A stretch of 20,693 nucleotides of DNA from Candidatus Acidiferrales bacterium (lineage in GTDB: Bacteria > Acidobacteriota > Terriglobia > Acidiferrales > UBA7541): positions 1 to 20,693 of the forward strand of contig CATPAM010000201.1 in the NCBI GenBank assembly GCA_955651735.1. The letters run 5' to 3'. Shown here piece after piece: positions 1 through 7,796 of this stretch (its first letter is position 1; the number at the start of each line of letters is the position of its first letter). The position numbers were made by a program, and so were the translations under genes. Below the pieces are notes generated by a model. That model was not told the origin of the DNA. It did no database searches and worked only from the letters and a program-made list of their open reading frames with translations.

Positions 1-786
1 AACGCGGAGGAGCTTGGCTTGCATTTCGAGGGGCAGCTCGCCGATTTCGTCGAGAAAGATTGTGCCGCCATTCGCGGCCTGGAACAACCCGGATTTTGAT
101 TTAGTGGCGCCGGTAAACGCGCCTTTTTCGTAGCCGAAGAGTTCGCTTTCCATCAGCGTCGGAACCAGGGAGCCACAATCGACAGCCACAAAGGGCGTCT
201 GCGCCATCGTCCCGCGAAAATGAATGGCGCGCGCCACCAGTTCCTTGCCGGTTCCGCTCTCGCCGGAAATCAGGACCGGAGTGCGCGTGTCCTTCAGGCG
301 GGAAATCATGCGCAGGACGTCCTGGATGTTGGCGGACGTGCCGATGATGCCGTCGAGATTTTCCTCGGTGCTGACGCGCTCCCGCAAAAATGCATTTTCC
401 GTGACGAGACGCACCTTTTCCGCCATGCGTTGCAGCAACAGCCGCATTTTTTCCACGCGGAAGGGCTTTTCGATGTAGTCGTAAGCACCGAGCTTCATGG
501 CATCGACCGCAGATTCGATCGAGCCGTGGCCGGTCATGATGGCCACTTCCGTGCGCGGCAAAAGAGTCCTTATCTGGCGAAGCAATTCTACGCCGCTCAA
601 GGTCGGCAGCTTGAGGTCGGTAAGGACAAGGTCGGGTATTTCCCTGTCCAGAAGGGCTAGTGCCGCCTCCGCGCTTTCTGCCTCCGCGCAAGCGAATCCA
701 AGGGTATTGCCGATGGTCATGCACAGGCGGCGAATGCTTTGCTCATCATCCACCACCAGTAAACGTGTTTTCAGTTCGTCGCTCAT
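1..786 (-). CDS. NtrC-family sigma54-dependent response regulator (partial, C-terminus outside window)
   Basis: 262 codons read from ATG at 786 down to the window edge without a stop. An N-terminal receiver domain (about residues 8-120) has the acidic pair D13-D14, phospho-acceptor D57 in [10 protein letters not shown]85 and K107 in EKPF. A short linker leads into an AAA+ sigma54-activator domain with Walker A GESGTGKE (175-182), the sigma54-contacting loop GAFTGA (222-227) and Walker B IFLDE (243-247). The remainder of the AAA+ domain and the expected Fis-type DNA-binding domain lie outside the window. The start codon overlaps the stop of the upstream receiver gene as ATGA, so translation is probably coupled. 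Proteins of this family hydrolyse ATP to open sigma54-RNA polymerase promoters after phosphorylation by a partner kinase. The gene two positions upstream encodes the obvious kinase. The likely targets are its own operon and the divergent chemosensory operon. This is a secure family call; the specific regulon is inferred. Confidence 0.95.
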   Translation of the reverse strand, partial: MSDELKTRLLVVDDEQSIRRLCMTIGNTLGFACAEAESAEAALALLDREIPDLVLTDLKLPTLSGVELLRQIRTLLPRTEVAIMTGHGSIESAVDAMKLGAYDYIEKPFRVEKMRLLLQRMAEKVRLVTENAFLRERVSTEENLDGIIGTSANIQDVLRMISRLKDTRTPVLISGESGTGKELVARAIHFRGTMAQTPFVAVDCGSLVPTLMESELFGYEKGAFTGATKSKSGLFQAANGGTIFLDEIGELPLEMQAKLLRV

Positions 787-1178
787 GGTTTCCCGAAGGT
801 TTTCTCCACAATGGTCATCAATTGTTGCACGCGGAAGGGTTTTTCAATGCAGGGCACCCGGCTTTGCGCCAGAAAGGCCTGCGTCTCGCTGTTGGCGGTG
901 TCTCCGCTGATGAGGATAATGCGCGCGCATAGTTCCGGCCGATTTTTCTGAACCCAAGCGTGCACTTCCGCACCATTCACAGTGCCCGGCATACGAATAT
1001 CGGAGATAACGCCCGAGTATTTTCCACCGCTCAGCATCTTGAGGCCTTCGGCGCCGGACGCGGCATTGGCTACCGCGTATCCGTGGCGCTCCAGCGCTGC
1101 GCGCAGGAAAGCAGTCACCGATGGTTCATCCTCGATGAGCAAGATGGGCGCGAGGCTCGCGGGCGTCGGTATCTTCAT
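783..1178 (-). CDS. Single-domain response regulator receiver (CheY-like)
   Basis: 131 residues, essentially one receiver domain. Visible are the acidic pocket E16-D17-E18, phospho-acceptor D60 in SDIRMPG, S91 in place of the usual Thr/Ser switch residue, and K113 in EKPF. There is no output domain. It sits between the hybrid-free histidine kinase and the NtrC-family regulator and overlaps both by ATGA, so the three are probably made together. A lone receiver in this position can be an intermediate, a phosphate sink that competes with the main regulator, or an allosteric partner of the kinase; the sequence does not distinguish these. It resembles the C-terminal receiver of hybrid kinases, so it may be a detached hybrid receiver domain. 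Confidence 0.93.
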   Translation of the reverse strand: MKIPTPASLAPILLIEDEPSVTAFLRAALERHGYAVANAASGAEGLKMLSGGKYSGVISDIRMPGTVNGAEVHAWVQKNRPELCARIILISGDTANSETQAFLAQSRVPCIEKPFRVQQLMTIVEKTFGKP

Positions 1179-3538
1179 CGCCCAGCCTCTTTTGCCAGCG
1201 CTGCAGCCACACTGGAGTCATTCGCCACCGGAACGCGCACGACAAACGTGCTGCCGCGCTGTTCGGAATTGTTCCAGCACAAAATCTCGCCGCCGTGGGC
1301 ACGCACGATGCCGTAACAAATGCTCAGGCCCAGCCCCGTGCCTTTGCCGGCTTGCTTGGTGGTGTAAAACGGATCGAAGATGTGCTCCGGATCCGCGATG
1401 CCTGTGCCGTTGTCCGTGACGGCCACTTCGATGGAATCGCCGCGCAGTCGCGTGCGGATGACGATGCGTCCGCGCTGCCCGGATTCTTGTACAGCGTCAT
1501 AGGCGTTGTTGAGAATGTTCAGGAAAACTTGCTGCAACTGCTGCGAATCGCCGAGCGCCGGGGACAGCTTCTCATCGAATTCCTCCATCACCTCCACGCC
1601 ATGGCTGGCAAAGTCATAGCTGCGCAGCTTGATGGTCTGCCGCAGGACACTGTTCACGTGCACCAGTTCGCGCTGCACCGGCCGCTGCCGCGCGAAGCTC
1701 AGCAAATCTTGCACGATGTCTTTCGTGCGTTGCGTCTCCTGCAGAATAATCTGCAAATCCTCGCGCGCGTTGTCGGGAATCTGCGGATTTTCCAGGAGCA
1801 AGTCGGTGAAGCCGAGAATCGCCGCCAGGGGATTGTTCACCTCATGGGCCACGCCGGAAACCAGCCGGCCGATCGTCGCCATTTTTTCGGAGTGCGCCAG
1901 CTTAGCTTGCAGCAGCGTGGCATCGGTGACATCGGTCATCACCACCACCACGCTATTCACGGCATTCTGCTCGTCGCGCATAGGGCTCAAGCTGATGGAG
2001 AAATGACCCATGGAGGCGTCGCTGCGGCGCACGCGCAGCTCCAGATTCTCCACCTGTTGGCCGTGGGCCGTGGTTTCCAGGGCGGCCTCGAAATCCTCGC
2101 GGTGCGAACTCTCCACCCAGTCCACCAGGCGATATCCGATCAGCTCGTCTTCGCGGTAGCCAGCCTCAAAGCACCGGCGGTTCGCGTAACTGATCAAACC
2201 GGAGGTATCCAGCACCAGGATCATGCTCTGCGTAGTGTTCAGGATTTTCTGGTTGAAGTCGCGCTCGCGCTGCAACTGCGACTGAAAGGTCTTCTGCTCG
2301 GTCACGTCCAGCATCAGCCCGCGGATCTGGACGATATTTCCGCGCGAATCGCGAACCGCCGTGATGTTTTGCAGGGTGTGCAGGAGCGTGCCATCCTTGC
2401 GGCGCAAGGTCTCCTCGTAATTTCTCAGAACGCCGCGTTCCGCAAGCGCCTGCAAGAATCGCTCGCGAGCGGCCGGGGCCGGATACAGGTGCGGCCCGAC
2501 ATCGGCGCGCAGCAATTCGTCGCGCGTGTCGTAGCCGAGCATGCGCACCATGGCGTCGTTGACGTCCAGAAACCGGCCGTCGGGCGTCGCGAAAAACAGG
2601 CCTTCCTGAATGCTGTCAAACAGTTCGCGGTAGCGCCGCTCCGCTTCGCGGCGGTCGGTTATGTCCTTCAAAACGTGAATGGTGCGCGTATCGTCATCGG
2701 AGACGCCCGGCGTGCGCGACGTCGACACCAGAAAGATTCGCTCCCGAGAGGCCACCACATATTCTTCCCGTGCCTGCTGCGTGTCCCGACAAAACGGGCA
2801 CGGAAGATCGCTGCCCGATTCCGCGATCTGCCGGAGGCTGCTCATAGCTTCGCCCACCAGCGCCACCGGCGGCACTCCCAGATGCGATGCCAGCGAGCGG
2901 TTCGTCCGGACGACGCGCCAGGAGCGGTCGTGTACCACGTTATAGTCGCTAATGGCGTCGATATCTTCCACCCACTGCCGTTTGGAGCGCTCCAATTGCG
3001 AAAATCGCCGGAAATTCTCGAGCGACAGCGCCGCGTGACTCGCTAACGCCCGCAAGAGCCGTTCCTCCGCCTCGTCCAGCTTCTTTTTCCCACACACCAA
3101 GCAGATCGCGCCCAGGCTCTCCGCGTCGCTTGCAGTGATCGGTACGAAAACGGCCGTTTTGTTTTTTTCCGCTTCGCCAGCCTCAACAGGCTCCGCCAAC
3201 AGTTGCCGCACCTCAATTTCCTTGCCGAGTTCTCGCGCACTGCGGATCAACGAGGTGTGTTGAGCCGCATCGGGCCGGTCTTTGCCGGTGGACGTTTGGT
3301 AGGAATCCGTCTCGCGTCCGCGAAACACCATTACTGCGCACCACTCTGCGGAGAGCATGCGCGCCGCGCGCTCCGCGAAGCGCTCCAGAAATCCCGGCAG
3401 GTGTCGCGACTGCGCCGCGTCCACCGCGAGCTCCATCAATTCTTCGGCTCGATCATGCAGAGCGCGAGACCCTGCGTTTGTAGAGTTGCAGGGCACCGCG
3501 GCTCGCGGTGATTTCGGAATGGCTTTAGCTCTAGGCAT
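1175..3538 (-). CDS. GAF/multi-PAS sensor histidine kinase
   Basis: 787 residues with no predicted membrane segment, so probably cytoplasmic. A GAF-like domain covers about residues 32-175. Three PAS domains follow (about 185-290, 305-415 and 425-545), the latter two ending in typical D-V-T-E/D linkers. The dimerisation/phospho-acceptor domain carries H565 in VAHEVNNPL. The ATPase domain has the N box NILNNAYDA (about 676) and glycine boxes DNGTGI and GKGTGLGL (about 710-745). The first PAS contains a CPFC pair near residue 245, which could bind a metal or act as a thiol sensor. It autophosphorylates and should donate phosphate to the two receivers encoded just downstream, with which it forms an ATGA-coupled operon. 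No Shine-Dalgarno sequence is evident before the chosen ATG; an in-frame Met at residue 35 is an alternative start that would still keep the GAF domain. The signal sensed is unknown. Confidence 0.95.
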   Translation of the reverse strand: MPRAKAIPKSPRAAVPCNSTNAGSRALHDRAEELMELAVDAAQSRHLPGFLERFAERAARMLSAEWCAVMVFRGRETDSYQTSTGKDRPDAAQHTSLIRSARELGKEIEVRQLLAEPVEAGEAEKNKTAVFVPITASDAESLGAICLVCGKKKLDEAEERLLRALASHAALSLENFRRFSQLERSKRQWVEDIDAISDYNVVHDRSWRVVRTNRSLASHLGVPPVALVGEAMSSLRQIAESGSDLPCPFCRDTQQAREEYVVASRERIFLVSTSRTPGVSDDDTRTIHVLKDITDRREAERRYRELFDSIQEGLFFATPDGRFLDVNDAMVRMLGYDTRDELLRADVGPHLYPAPAARERFLQALAERGVLRNYEETLRRKDGTLLHTLQNITAVRDSRGNIVQIRGLMLDVTEQKTFQSQLQRERDFNQKILNTTQSMILVLDTSGLISYANRRCFEAGYREDELIGYRLVDWVESSHREDFEAALETTAHGQQVENLELRVRRSDASMGHFSISLSPMRDEQNAVNSVVVVMTDVTDATLLQAKLAHSEKMATIGRLVSGVAHEVNNPLAAILGFTDLLLENPQIPDNAREDLQIILQETQRTKDIVQDLLSFARQRPVQRELVHVNSVLRQTIKLRSYDFASHGVEVMEEFDEKLSPALGDSQQLQQVFLNILNNAYDAVQESGQRGRIVIRTRLRGDSIEVAVTDNGTGIADPEHIFDPFYTTKQAGKGTGLGLSICYGIVRAHGGEILCWNNSEQRGSTFVVRVPVANDSSVAAALAKEAGR

Positions 3539-3561
3539 TTAGGGTTGAGACGTGCGCGGGT

Positions 3562-3576
3562 GTCTCAATTTGACAA
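3562..3576. promoter_or_regulatory. Palindromic operator candidate, site 1
   Basis: GTCTCA-ATT-TGACAA, an imperfect copy of the palindrome seen perfectly at 3684-3698. It lies 24 bases upstream of the kinase start codon. Its left arm also pairs with TTGAGAC at 3545-3551 in a 7-base perfect inverted repeat. The position suggests autoregulation of the kinase operon. Binding by the adjacent NtrC-family regulator is inference. Confidence 0.45.
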
Positions 3577-3604
3577 TGGCCACGCCCTACCACGCTACTG
3601 GGCT

Positions 3605-3619
3605 ATCTCAATCTGAGTC
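3605..3619. promoter_or_regulatory. Palindromic operator candidate, site 2
   Basis: ATCTCA-ATC-TGAGTC has the same arm length and 3-base spacer as the sites at 3562 and 3684. Its centre is 43 bases (about four helical turns) from site 1. It belongs to a set of three repeats in the divergent intergenic region. Confidence 0.45.
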
Positions 3620-3683
3620 AATCACACGTCGCCAAGCTGTTGCTGAATCGACCATCATGCCAGTTGGATTTGGGGGGAAGGGC

Positions 3684-3698
3684 GTCTCAGCGTGAGAC
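3684..3698. promoter_or_regulatory. Palindromic operator candidate, site 3 (perfect)
   Basis: GTCTCA-GCG-TGAGAC is a perfect 6-base inverted repeat around a 3-base spacer, centred at 3691. It lies about 160-170 bases upstream of the -24/-12 promoter element, a usual distance for an enhancer-type activator site. A further TGAGAC half-site lies at 3724-3729. Confidence 0.5.
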
Positions 3699-3848
3699 CC
3701 ATACGACTACAATCCCTCGCCGCTGAGACGCTTCGCGCGGGATGCAGTACGGTCGGTGCATCGCGGGAACATCTCTAACTCCACTGTTGCCTTGCGGTTG
3801 GCCGGAAATTCGCGGCCACCCAGCATGATCGCTTGCTCCGCCCGATGC

Positions 3849-3863
3849 TGGCAACCCACGTGC
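3849..3863 (+). promoter_or_regulatory. Candidate sigma54 (-24/-12) promoter for the tonB/che operon
   Basis: TGGCA at 3849-3853 and TGC at 3861-3863 give the invariant GG and GC separated by exactly 10 bases, as in the TGGCACG-N4-TTGC consensus (8 of 12 consensus positions match). A start about 12 bases downstream would give an untranslated leader of roughly 35 bases ending in the strong ribosome site AGGAGGGG (3893-3900) before ATG 3909. A sigma54 activator is encoded on the other side of the same control region, which supports the call. Confidence 0.55.
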
Positions 3864-3908
3864 CTTCTCTTACGCCGGGATATCCCATTCAGAGGAGGGG
3901 TCGTGTCG

Positions 3909-4250
3909 ATGAGACCCAGTTGGATTCGCAGAGTACTTGTGGGCGTGACACTGTCGTCGGTTTTGGGGGCGTACGCACTGGCGCAGTCCGCGTCAGAGGA
4001 GGCCAAACGCAAGGTCAAGACCAAGGTTGCTCCCTCCTATCCCCAACTCGCGAGACGCATGAACGTAACGGGCCGGGTCAAGATCGAAGTAATCATTACT
4101 CCGGACGGACGAGTGAAGAGCACGCGCGCGCTGGGTGGCCACCCTCTCCTGGTGCAGGCATGCCTCGATGCGTTGAAGGAATGGAAGTTCGTGGCGGCCC
4201 CGGAAGAAACCACGCAGGTGGTTGAATTTGAGTTCAGCGGCATCAACTGA
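3909..4250 (+). CDS. Secreted stand-alone TonB C-terminal domain protein
   Basis: 113 residues. ATG 3909 was chosen because AGGAGGGG sits 8 bases before it. Residues 1-26 form a signal peptide (Arg-rich start, hydrophobic core, ALA-QS cleavage-like site). The rest is a TonB C-terminal fold: SYPQLARRMNVTGRV, then a strand with ITPDGRVKSTRALGG, then a helix with ALKEWKF and a final strand. The long Pro-rich spacer and ExbB/D-binding membrane anchor of classical TonB are missing. If the signal is cleaved the protein would be free in the periplasm; if not, it would be anchored by one helix. It lies 81 bases ahead of the chemoreceptor gene on the same strand, probably in the same transcript. TonB C-domains normally contact the TonB box of outer-membrane transporters. 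Its role next to a chemoreceptor is unknown. Confidence 0.85.
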   Translation: MRPSWIRRVLVGVTLSSVLGAYALAQSASEEAKRKVKTKVAPSYPQLARRMNVTGRVKIEVIITPDGRVKSTRALGGHPLLVQACLDALKEWKFVAAPEETTQVVEFEFSGIN

Positions 4251-4331
4251 GGTGGGCCTTGCAACGGGGTGCTACGGCGGGGGCGGCCTGGTCCTAGGGA
4301 GCGTTTGGCAGGGGAGCGGAGGTTTTTCGCA

Positions 4332-6344
4332 ATGACGATCGGCAAGAAACTTTATGTTGGATTTGGGTCCATCCTGGGCGTGCTGGTAGCGTTGCTGCTG
4401 GTAAACGTCGTTGCGGGCATCAAGGAAAGCTCGGCGCGCAAGGACGCCTCAACCGCTCTGGAGAGCGTACGCGCAATTGAAGCCGTGCGCTTTCAGATCA
4501 TGCTCAATCGACTGAACCTCAACAATTTTTTGCTGAGCGGCGATCCTCGTGACGAGGAAAAGGTCACCCACGGACTTCGGGAATTGACCGACGTCATGAA
4601 GCGCGGAGAGTCGCAAGCAGGAAGCGATGCCCTGCGCACCGCGCTGATTCAGGTGGAAGGAACGGAAGCAAGCTGGGCCGACAATTTTGCCAAGCCCCTG
4701 CTTGCCAAACGCCATCAAGTGGATTCCGGGGATGCCACGGTCTCCGATCTCCAAATCTTTTATCTGCAAAAGGATCCCGCATCATGGCTGGCCAAATCGT
4801 CGGCCGTTCTCGATCAATCCAACGTGGACATTACGAAGTTTCTCGACGACTCCACGAAGTCTGCTTCGCGGGCCAGCACGTTTAGCACCGGGCTAACTAC
4901 GTTGGGGACGCTGGCCGCTGTTTTGGCCGGGCTCTTCGTCGCCTTCTACACGGCAAAATCCATTACCGAGCCGCTCACCCACTTGATCACCGTCGCACGC
5001 GAAATCGGCGACTCTGGTGACCTCGACCAGAACATTGATATCCATCGCAACGACGAAATTGGAGCGTTGGCCACCACCTTTAACAACATGGTGGCCTATT
5101 TGAAAGAAATGGCCGGTGTTTCCATGGCCGTTGCCGAAGGTGACCTCAGTGTGGAAGTCGTCCCGCGCTCGAGGCGCGACACGCTGGGCAATGCGTTTCT
5201 CCGCATGTCCCACGGTCTTCAGGAACTGGTGCGCACCACACGCGAATCCGCCAGCCAGGTTTCCGCAGGATCCAGCCAAGTTGCCGGCGCGGCCGACGAA
5301 TCGGCCAAGGTGAGCGTGCAGGCGTCCTCCTCGATTGAAGAAGTCACCAGCACCATGCACGAGATGAGCATCAACGTGCAGAACGTGGTCAAGAATACGC
5401 AAGTGCAGGCTTCCAGCGTCGCGGAGACTTCCGCTTCCATCGATCAGATGGTTACGTCCATTAACCGCGTTGCGGATACTGCGAAAGTTCTGCTGGACAT
5501 CGCGAATCGCTCGCGCGAGGAAGTGGTCAACGGAATCGCCACCATGGAGAAGGCCACCGACGGCCTGAATCGCACCAATCACGCAATTCAGTCTTCGGCC
5601 GAAATCATAAACGTGCTGGGCCGCCGTGCCGATGACATCGGGAAGATTATTGAAGTCATCGATGACCTTGCAGAGCAGACCAACCTCCTGGCGTTGAACG
5701 CTGCCATCGAAGCAGCCCGCGCCGGCGAGCATGGACTCGGCTTTGCCGTGGTTGCTGACGAAGTTCGCAAGCTCGCAGAGAAGTCCACACAATCAACGAA
5801 GGAAATCGCCGACCTGATCCAAAGCATCCAGCGCGAGGCGCGCCAAGCGGTGGAAAACATGGAGCGCAGCACGCGAATCGTCGAGGAAGGGCTCACCCTC
5901 GGCAACGATCTGGGTTCCGCGCTGCATAAGATTTCCAACGTGGTCACCGAGGTTTACAAATTCTCCCAGGAGATTGGCGCGGCCACCAACGAACAATCCG
6001 TGGGTTCTACGCAAATTGCCAAGGCCACGGGTCGTTTGACGGAAATCACGCAGGAAATCAATTCCGCGGTCGAGGAACAGGCTTCCGGCGCGCAAGCCGT
6101 GGTGCGCGCGATGGACAAGATGCGCGAACTGGTACAGCAGTCCGCTTCCAGTTCCACCGAGCTTTCTGCCGCCGCCGAACAGATGCTGAAGCTTTCGCGC
6201 AACCTCCTGGACAGCATGGACCGCTTTGTTCTGGAGCAACACACTCCGCACGCCGGCGGTCCGCGCCGTGATCCCGCGGAAGGACGCCGCAAGAGGAATT
6301 CGCATCGCGAGAGGGAAGCGGAGTACGCCGTGGCGCGTCAGTAG
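4332..6344 (+). CDS. Methyl-accepting chemotaxis protein (CHASE3-like sensor, HAMP, MCP signalling domain)
   Basis: 670 residues from ATG 4332, preceded by GGAGCGGAGG; a GTG 63 bases upstream is in frame but less likely. The order is transmembrane helix 1 (about 7-29), an all-helical periplasmic domain of about 155 residues resembling CHASE3/four-helix-bundle sensors (NNFLLSGDPRDEEKV), transmembrane helix 2 (about 187-208), HAMP (about 209-262), a second HAMP-like stretch with AEGDLSVEV, then the long coiled-coil signalling domain. The hairpin tip is around residues 445-485 (EQTNLLALNAAIEAARAGE, FAVVADEVRKLAE). It senses a ligand or state outside the inner membrane and controls CheA through CheW. 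It is the first gene of the che set, 15 bases from cheW. The C-terminus is charged and lacks the NWETF-type pentapeptide used to tether CheR in enterobacteria. Confidence 0.96.
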   Translation: MTIGKKLYVGFGSILGVLVALLLVNVVAGIKESSARKDASTALESVRAIEAVRFQIMLNRLNLNNFLLSGDPRDEEKVTHGLRELTDVMKRGESQAGSDALRTALIQVEGTEASWADNFAKPLLAKRHQVDSGDATVSDLQIFYLQKDPASWLAKSSAVLDQSNVDITKFLDDSTKSASRASTFSTGLTTLGTLAAVLAGLFVAFYTAKSITEPLTHLITVAREIGDSGDLDQNIDIHRNDEIGALATTFNNMVAYLKEMAGVSMAVAEGDLSVEVVPRSRRDTLGNAFLRMSHGLQELVRTTRESASQVSAGSSQVAGAADESAKVSVQASSSIEEVTSTMHEMSINVQNVVKNTQVQASSVAETSASIDQMVTSINRVADTAKVLLDIANRSREEVVNGIATMEKATDGLNRTNHAIQSSAEIINVLGRRADDIGKIIEVIDDLAEQTNLLALNAAIEAARAGEHGLGFAVVADEVRKLAEKSTQSTKEIADLIQSIQREARQAVENMERSTRIVEEGLTLGNDLGSALHKISNVVTEVYKFSQEIGAATNEQSVGSTQIAKATGRLTEITQEINSAVEEQASGAQAVVRAMDKMRELVQQSASSSTELSAAAEQMLKLSRNLLDSMDRFVLEQHTPHAGGPRRDPAEGRRKRNSHREREAEYAVARQ

Positions 6345-6359
6345 CAACGGAACGCAGCG

Positions 6360-6836
6360 ATGGAAAAAGACCTCCAAGTCGTCGGATTTCGCATCGGAAA
6401 CGAGACGTTTGGCGTTCGCATCGGCTCGGTGCGCGAGATCGTCCGGGTTCCGGAGATCACCGCGGTTCCCAGCGCTCCGGAAACCGTTGAAGGCGTGATC
6501 AACCTGCGCGGAAAGATCATTCCGGTGATGGACCTGCGCAAGCGCTTTGGGCAATCGGACGTTCAGCCGGACAAAAAGAACCGCATCCTGGTGGTCGAAC
6601 TGGAAAATAAATTGGTGGGCTTGATCGTTAACGCCGCTTCGGAGGTGTTGAAGATCGCGCCCTCGGAAATCGAAGCGCCGGGAAGTCTTTTTGCCGAAGG
6701 CGAGTCCAGCTACGGTACTGGCGTGGGCAAGCTCAAAGGCCGCTTAATCATATTGCTCGACATTGCCAAGCTCTTGCATCGCCCGGAGTTCAAACGATTT
6801 GAGGAGGCCGCGGAACTCGTAGGCGCTGCGAAGTAA
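6360..6836 (+). CDS. cheW: Chemotaxis coupling protein CheW
   Basis: 158 residues, the usual length for a single CheW domain. Characteristic stretches are FRIGNETFGVRIGSVREIV near the N-terminus, VEGVINLRGKIIPVMDLR in the middle and a GLIVNAASEVLKI strand. CheW is a two-subdomain SH3-like scaffold that bridges the receptor tip and the CheA P5 domain. It sits 15 bases after the receptor gene and 54 bases before cheR, so it is very likely in the same transcript. Only a weak ribosome site (ACGGA) precedes the ATG. Nothing is missing or unusual. Confidence 0.96.
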   Translation: MEKDLQVVGFRIGNETFGVRIGSVREIVRVPEITAVPSAPETVEGVINLRGKIIPVMDLRKRFGQSDVQPDKKNRILVVELENKLVGLIVNAASEVLKIAPSEIEAPGSLFAEGESSYGTGVGKLKGRLIILLDIAKLLHRPEFKRFEEAAELVGAAK

Positions 6837-6890
6837 GGCTTGGTCTGCTGAATTGCGGATGAAGTTGCTTTGCGCGCCGCGCACGTGCCC

Positions 6891-7796
6891 ATGGGAACGC
6901 TCACCGCACAGATTCAATTGACCGAAGCGGAGCTCAAGCTCCTGCAGACGCTCGTTTACCAGGAATGCGGGATGTTTTTCGATGAGCGCCGCTCGCATTT
7001 CCTGAAGGATCGCTTGCAGCGTCGGCTCAAGGCTTGCCAACTCGATTCCTTTTACAGCTACTATCGCCTGCTGACCAGCCGCGAAGGAAAAAACGAGCTG
7101 GCCCTGCTGCTCGAAAATCTCACGGTCAACGAAACCAGCTTCTTTCGCAACCGGCCGCAACTCGATCTGTTGCAGAAAACCGTTCTTGAGGAAATCCTGC
7201 ATCGCAAGCAGGAACGCCGCGATTGGACGCTGCGCGTGTGGAGCGCAGGCTGCTCTTCGGGGCAAGAAGCCTACTCGGTCGCCATCCTCATCTGCGACGC
7301 GCTGGCTTACTACTATTTGCGCAATCCTCTTCCGTTTGACATGCCGTCTCCCAAGCCGCTGATTCCGCCGCCGTGGAAGCTCGAAATCGTGGCTTCGGAC
7401 ATCAGCTACGCCAGCCTGCGCGCCGGCCAGGAAGGCCTTTACAAGGAAATCCAGATGGAGCCGGTGGATTACACCTGCCGGCTGCGCTATTTCGAGAAAT
7501 CTGCCGAGAAATACGCGGTCAAGCCGCAGCTCAAAGAACTGGTGCAGTTCGACTTTCACAACCTGAAAACGGAATTCTTGCCGCGCCGCAACGACATTAT
7601 TCTTTGCCGCAACGTCATGATTTATTTCGACGAAGCCGAGCAGAAGCGTCTGATCGAGAAGTTCTGGCACTGCTTGAATCCCGGCGGCTATCTCTTTGTC
7701 GGGCACGCGGAGAGCCTCTTCGGGCTGACACAAAAGTTTCGCATGGTGCATGAAAACAATGGCACCGCGTACCAGCGGCTCGAGGTCAACACGTGA
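6891..7796 (+). CDS. cheR: Chemotaxis protein methyltransferase CheR
   Basis: 301 residues from ATG 6891; in-frame TTG 6870 and GTG 6885 are alternatives because no clear ribosome site decides the start. An N-terminal helical CheR domain (about 10-75) is followed by the SAM-dependent methyltransferase domain. Motifs are NETSFFRN, the SAM-binding loop WSAGCSSGQEAYS, and CRNVMIYFD near the C-terminal third. A Pro-rich stretch of about 20 residues before PPPWKLEIVASD looks like a lineage-specific loop. It methylates glutamates on the chemoreceptor, opposing CheB. Its stop overlaps the cheA start (GTGA), implying coupled translation. Confidence 0.95.
   Translation: MGTLTAQIQLTEAELKLLQTLVYQECGMFFDERRSHFLKDRLQRRLKACQLDSFYSYYRLLTSREGKNELALLLENLTVNETSFFRNRPQLDLLQKTVLEEILHRKQERRDWTLRVWSAGCSSGQEAYSVAILICDALAYYYLRNPLPFDMPSPKPLIPPPWKLEIVASDISYASLRAGQEGLYKEIQMEPVDYTCRLRYFEKSAEKYAVKPQLKELVQFDFHNLKTEFLPRRNDIILCRNVMIYFDEAEQKRLIEKFWHCLNPGGYLFVGHAESLFGLTQKFRMVHENNGTAYQRLEVNT

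Noticed and set aside
1295..3046. 583-codon plus-strand open frame
   Set aside because: It is antisense to the histidine kinase, which has complete domain motifs. The plus-strand product is His/Arg/Ala-rich with no recognisable domain, as expected of a shadow frame in GC-rich DNA.
3799..3813. Second GG-N10-GC match (TGGCC to CGC) upstream of the tonB-like gene
   Set aside because: It has fewer consensus matches than the element at 3849-3863 and a less natural distance to the ribosome site.
4893..5792. 299-codon minus-strand open frame
   Set aside because: Mirror frame of the chemoreceptor coiled coil; repetitive composition reflects the sense gene.
6844..6890. Possible upstream start codons (TTG 6870, GTG 6885) for cheR
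   Set aside because: No ribosome site favours them; the added residues are not part of the CheR domain, so ATG 6891 was kept with the ambiguity noted.
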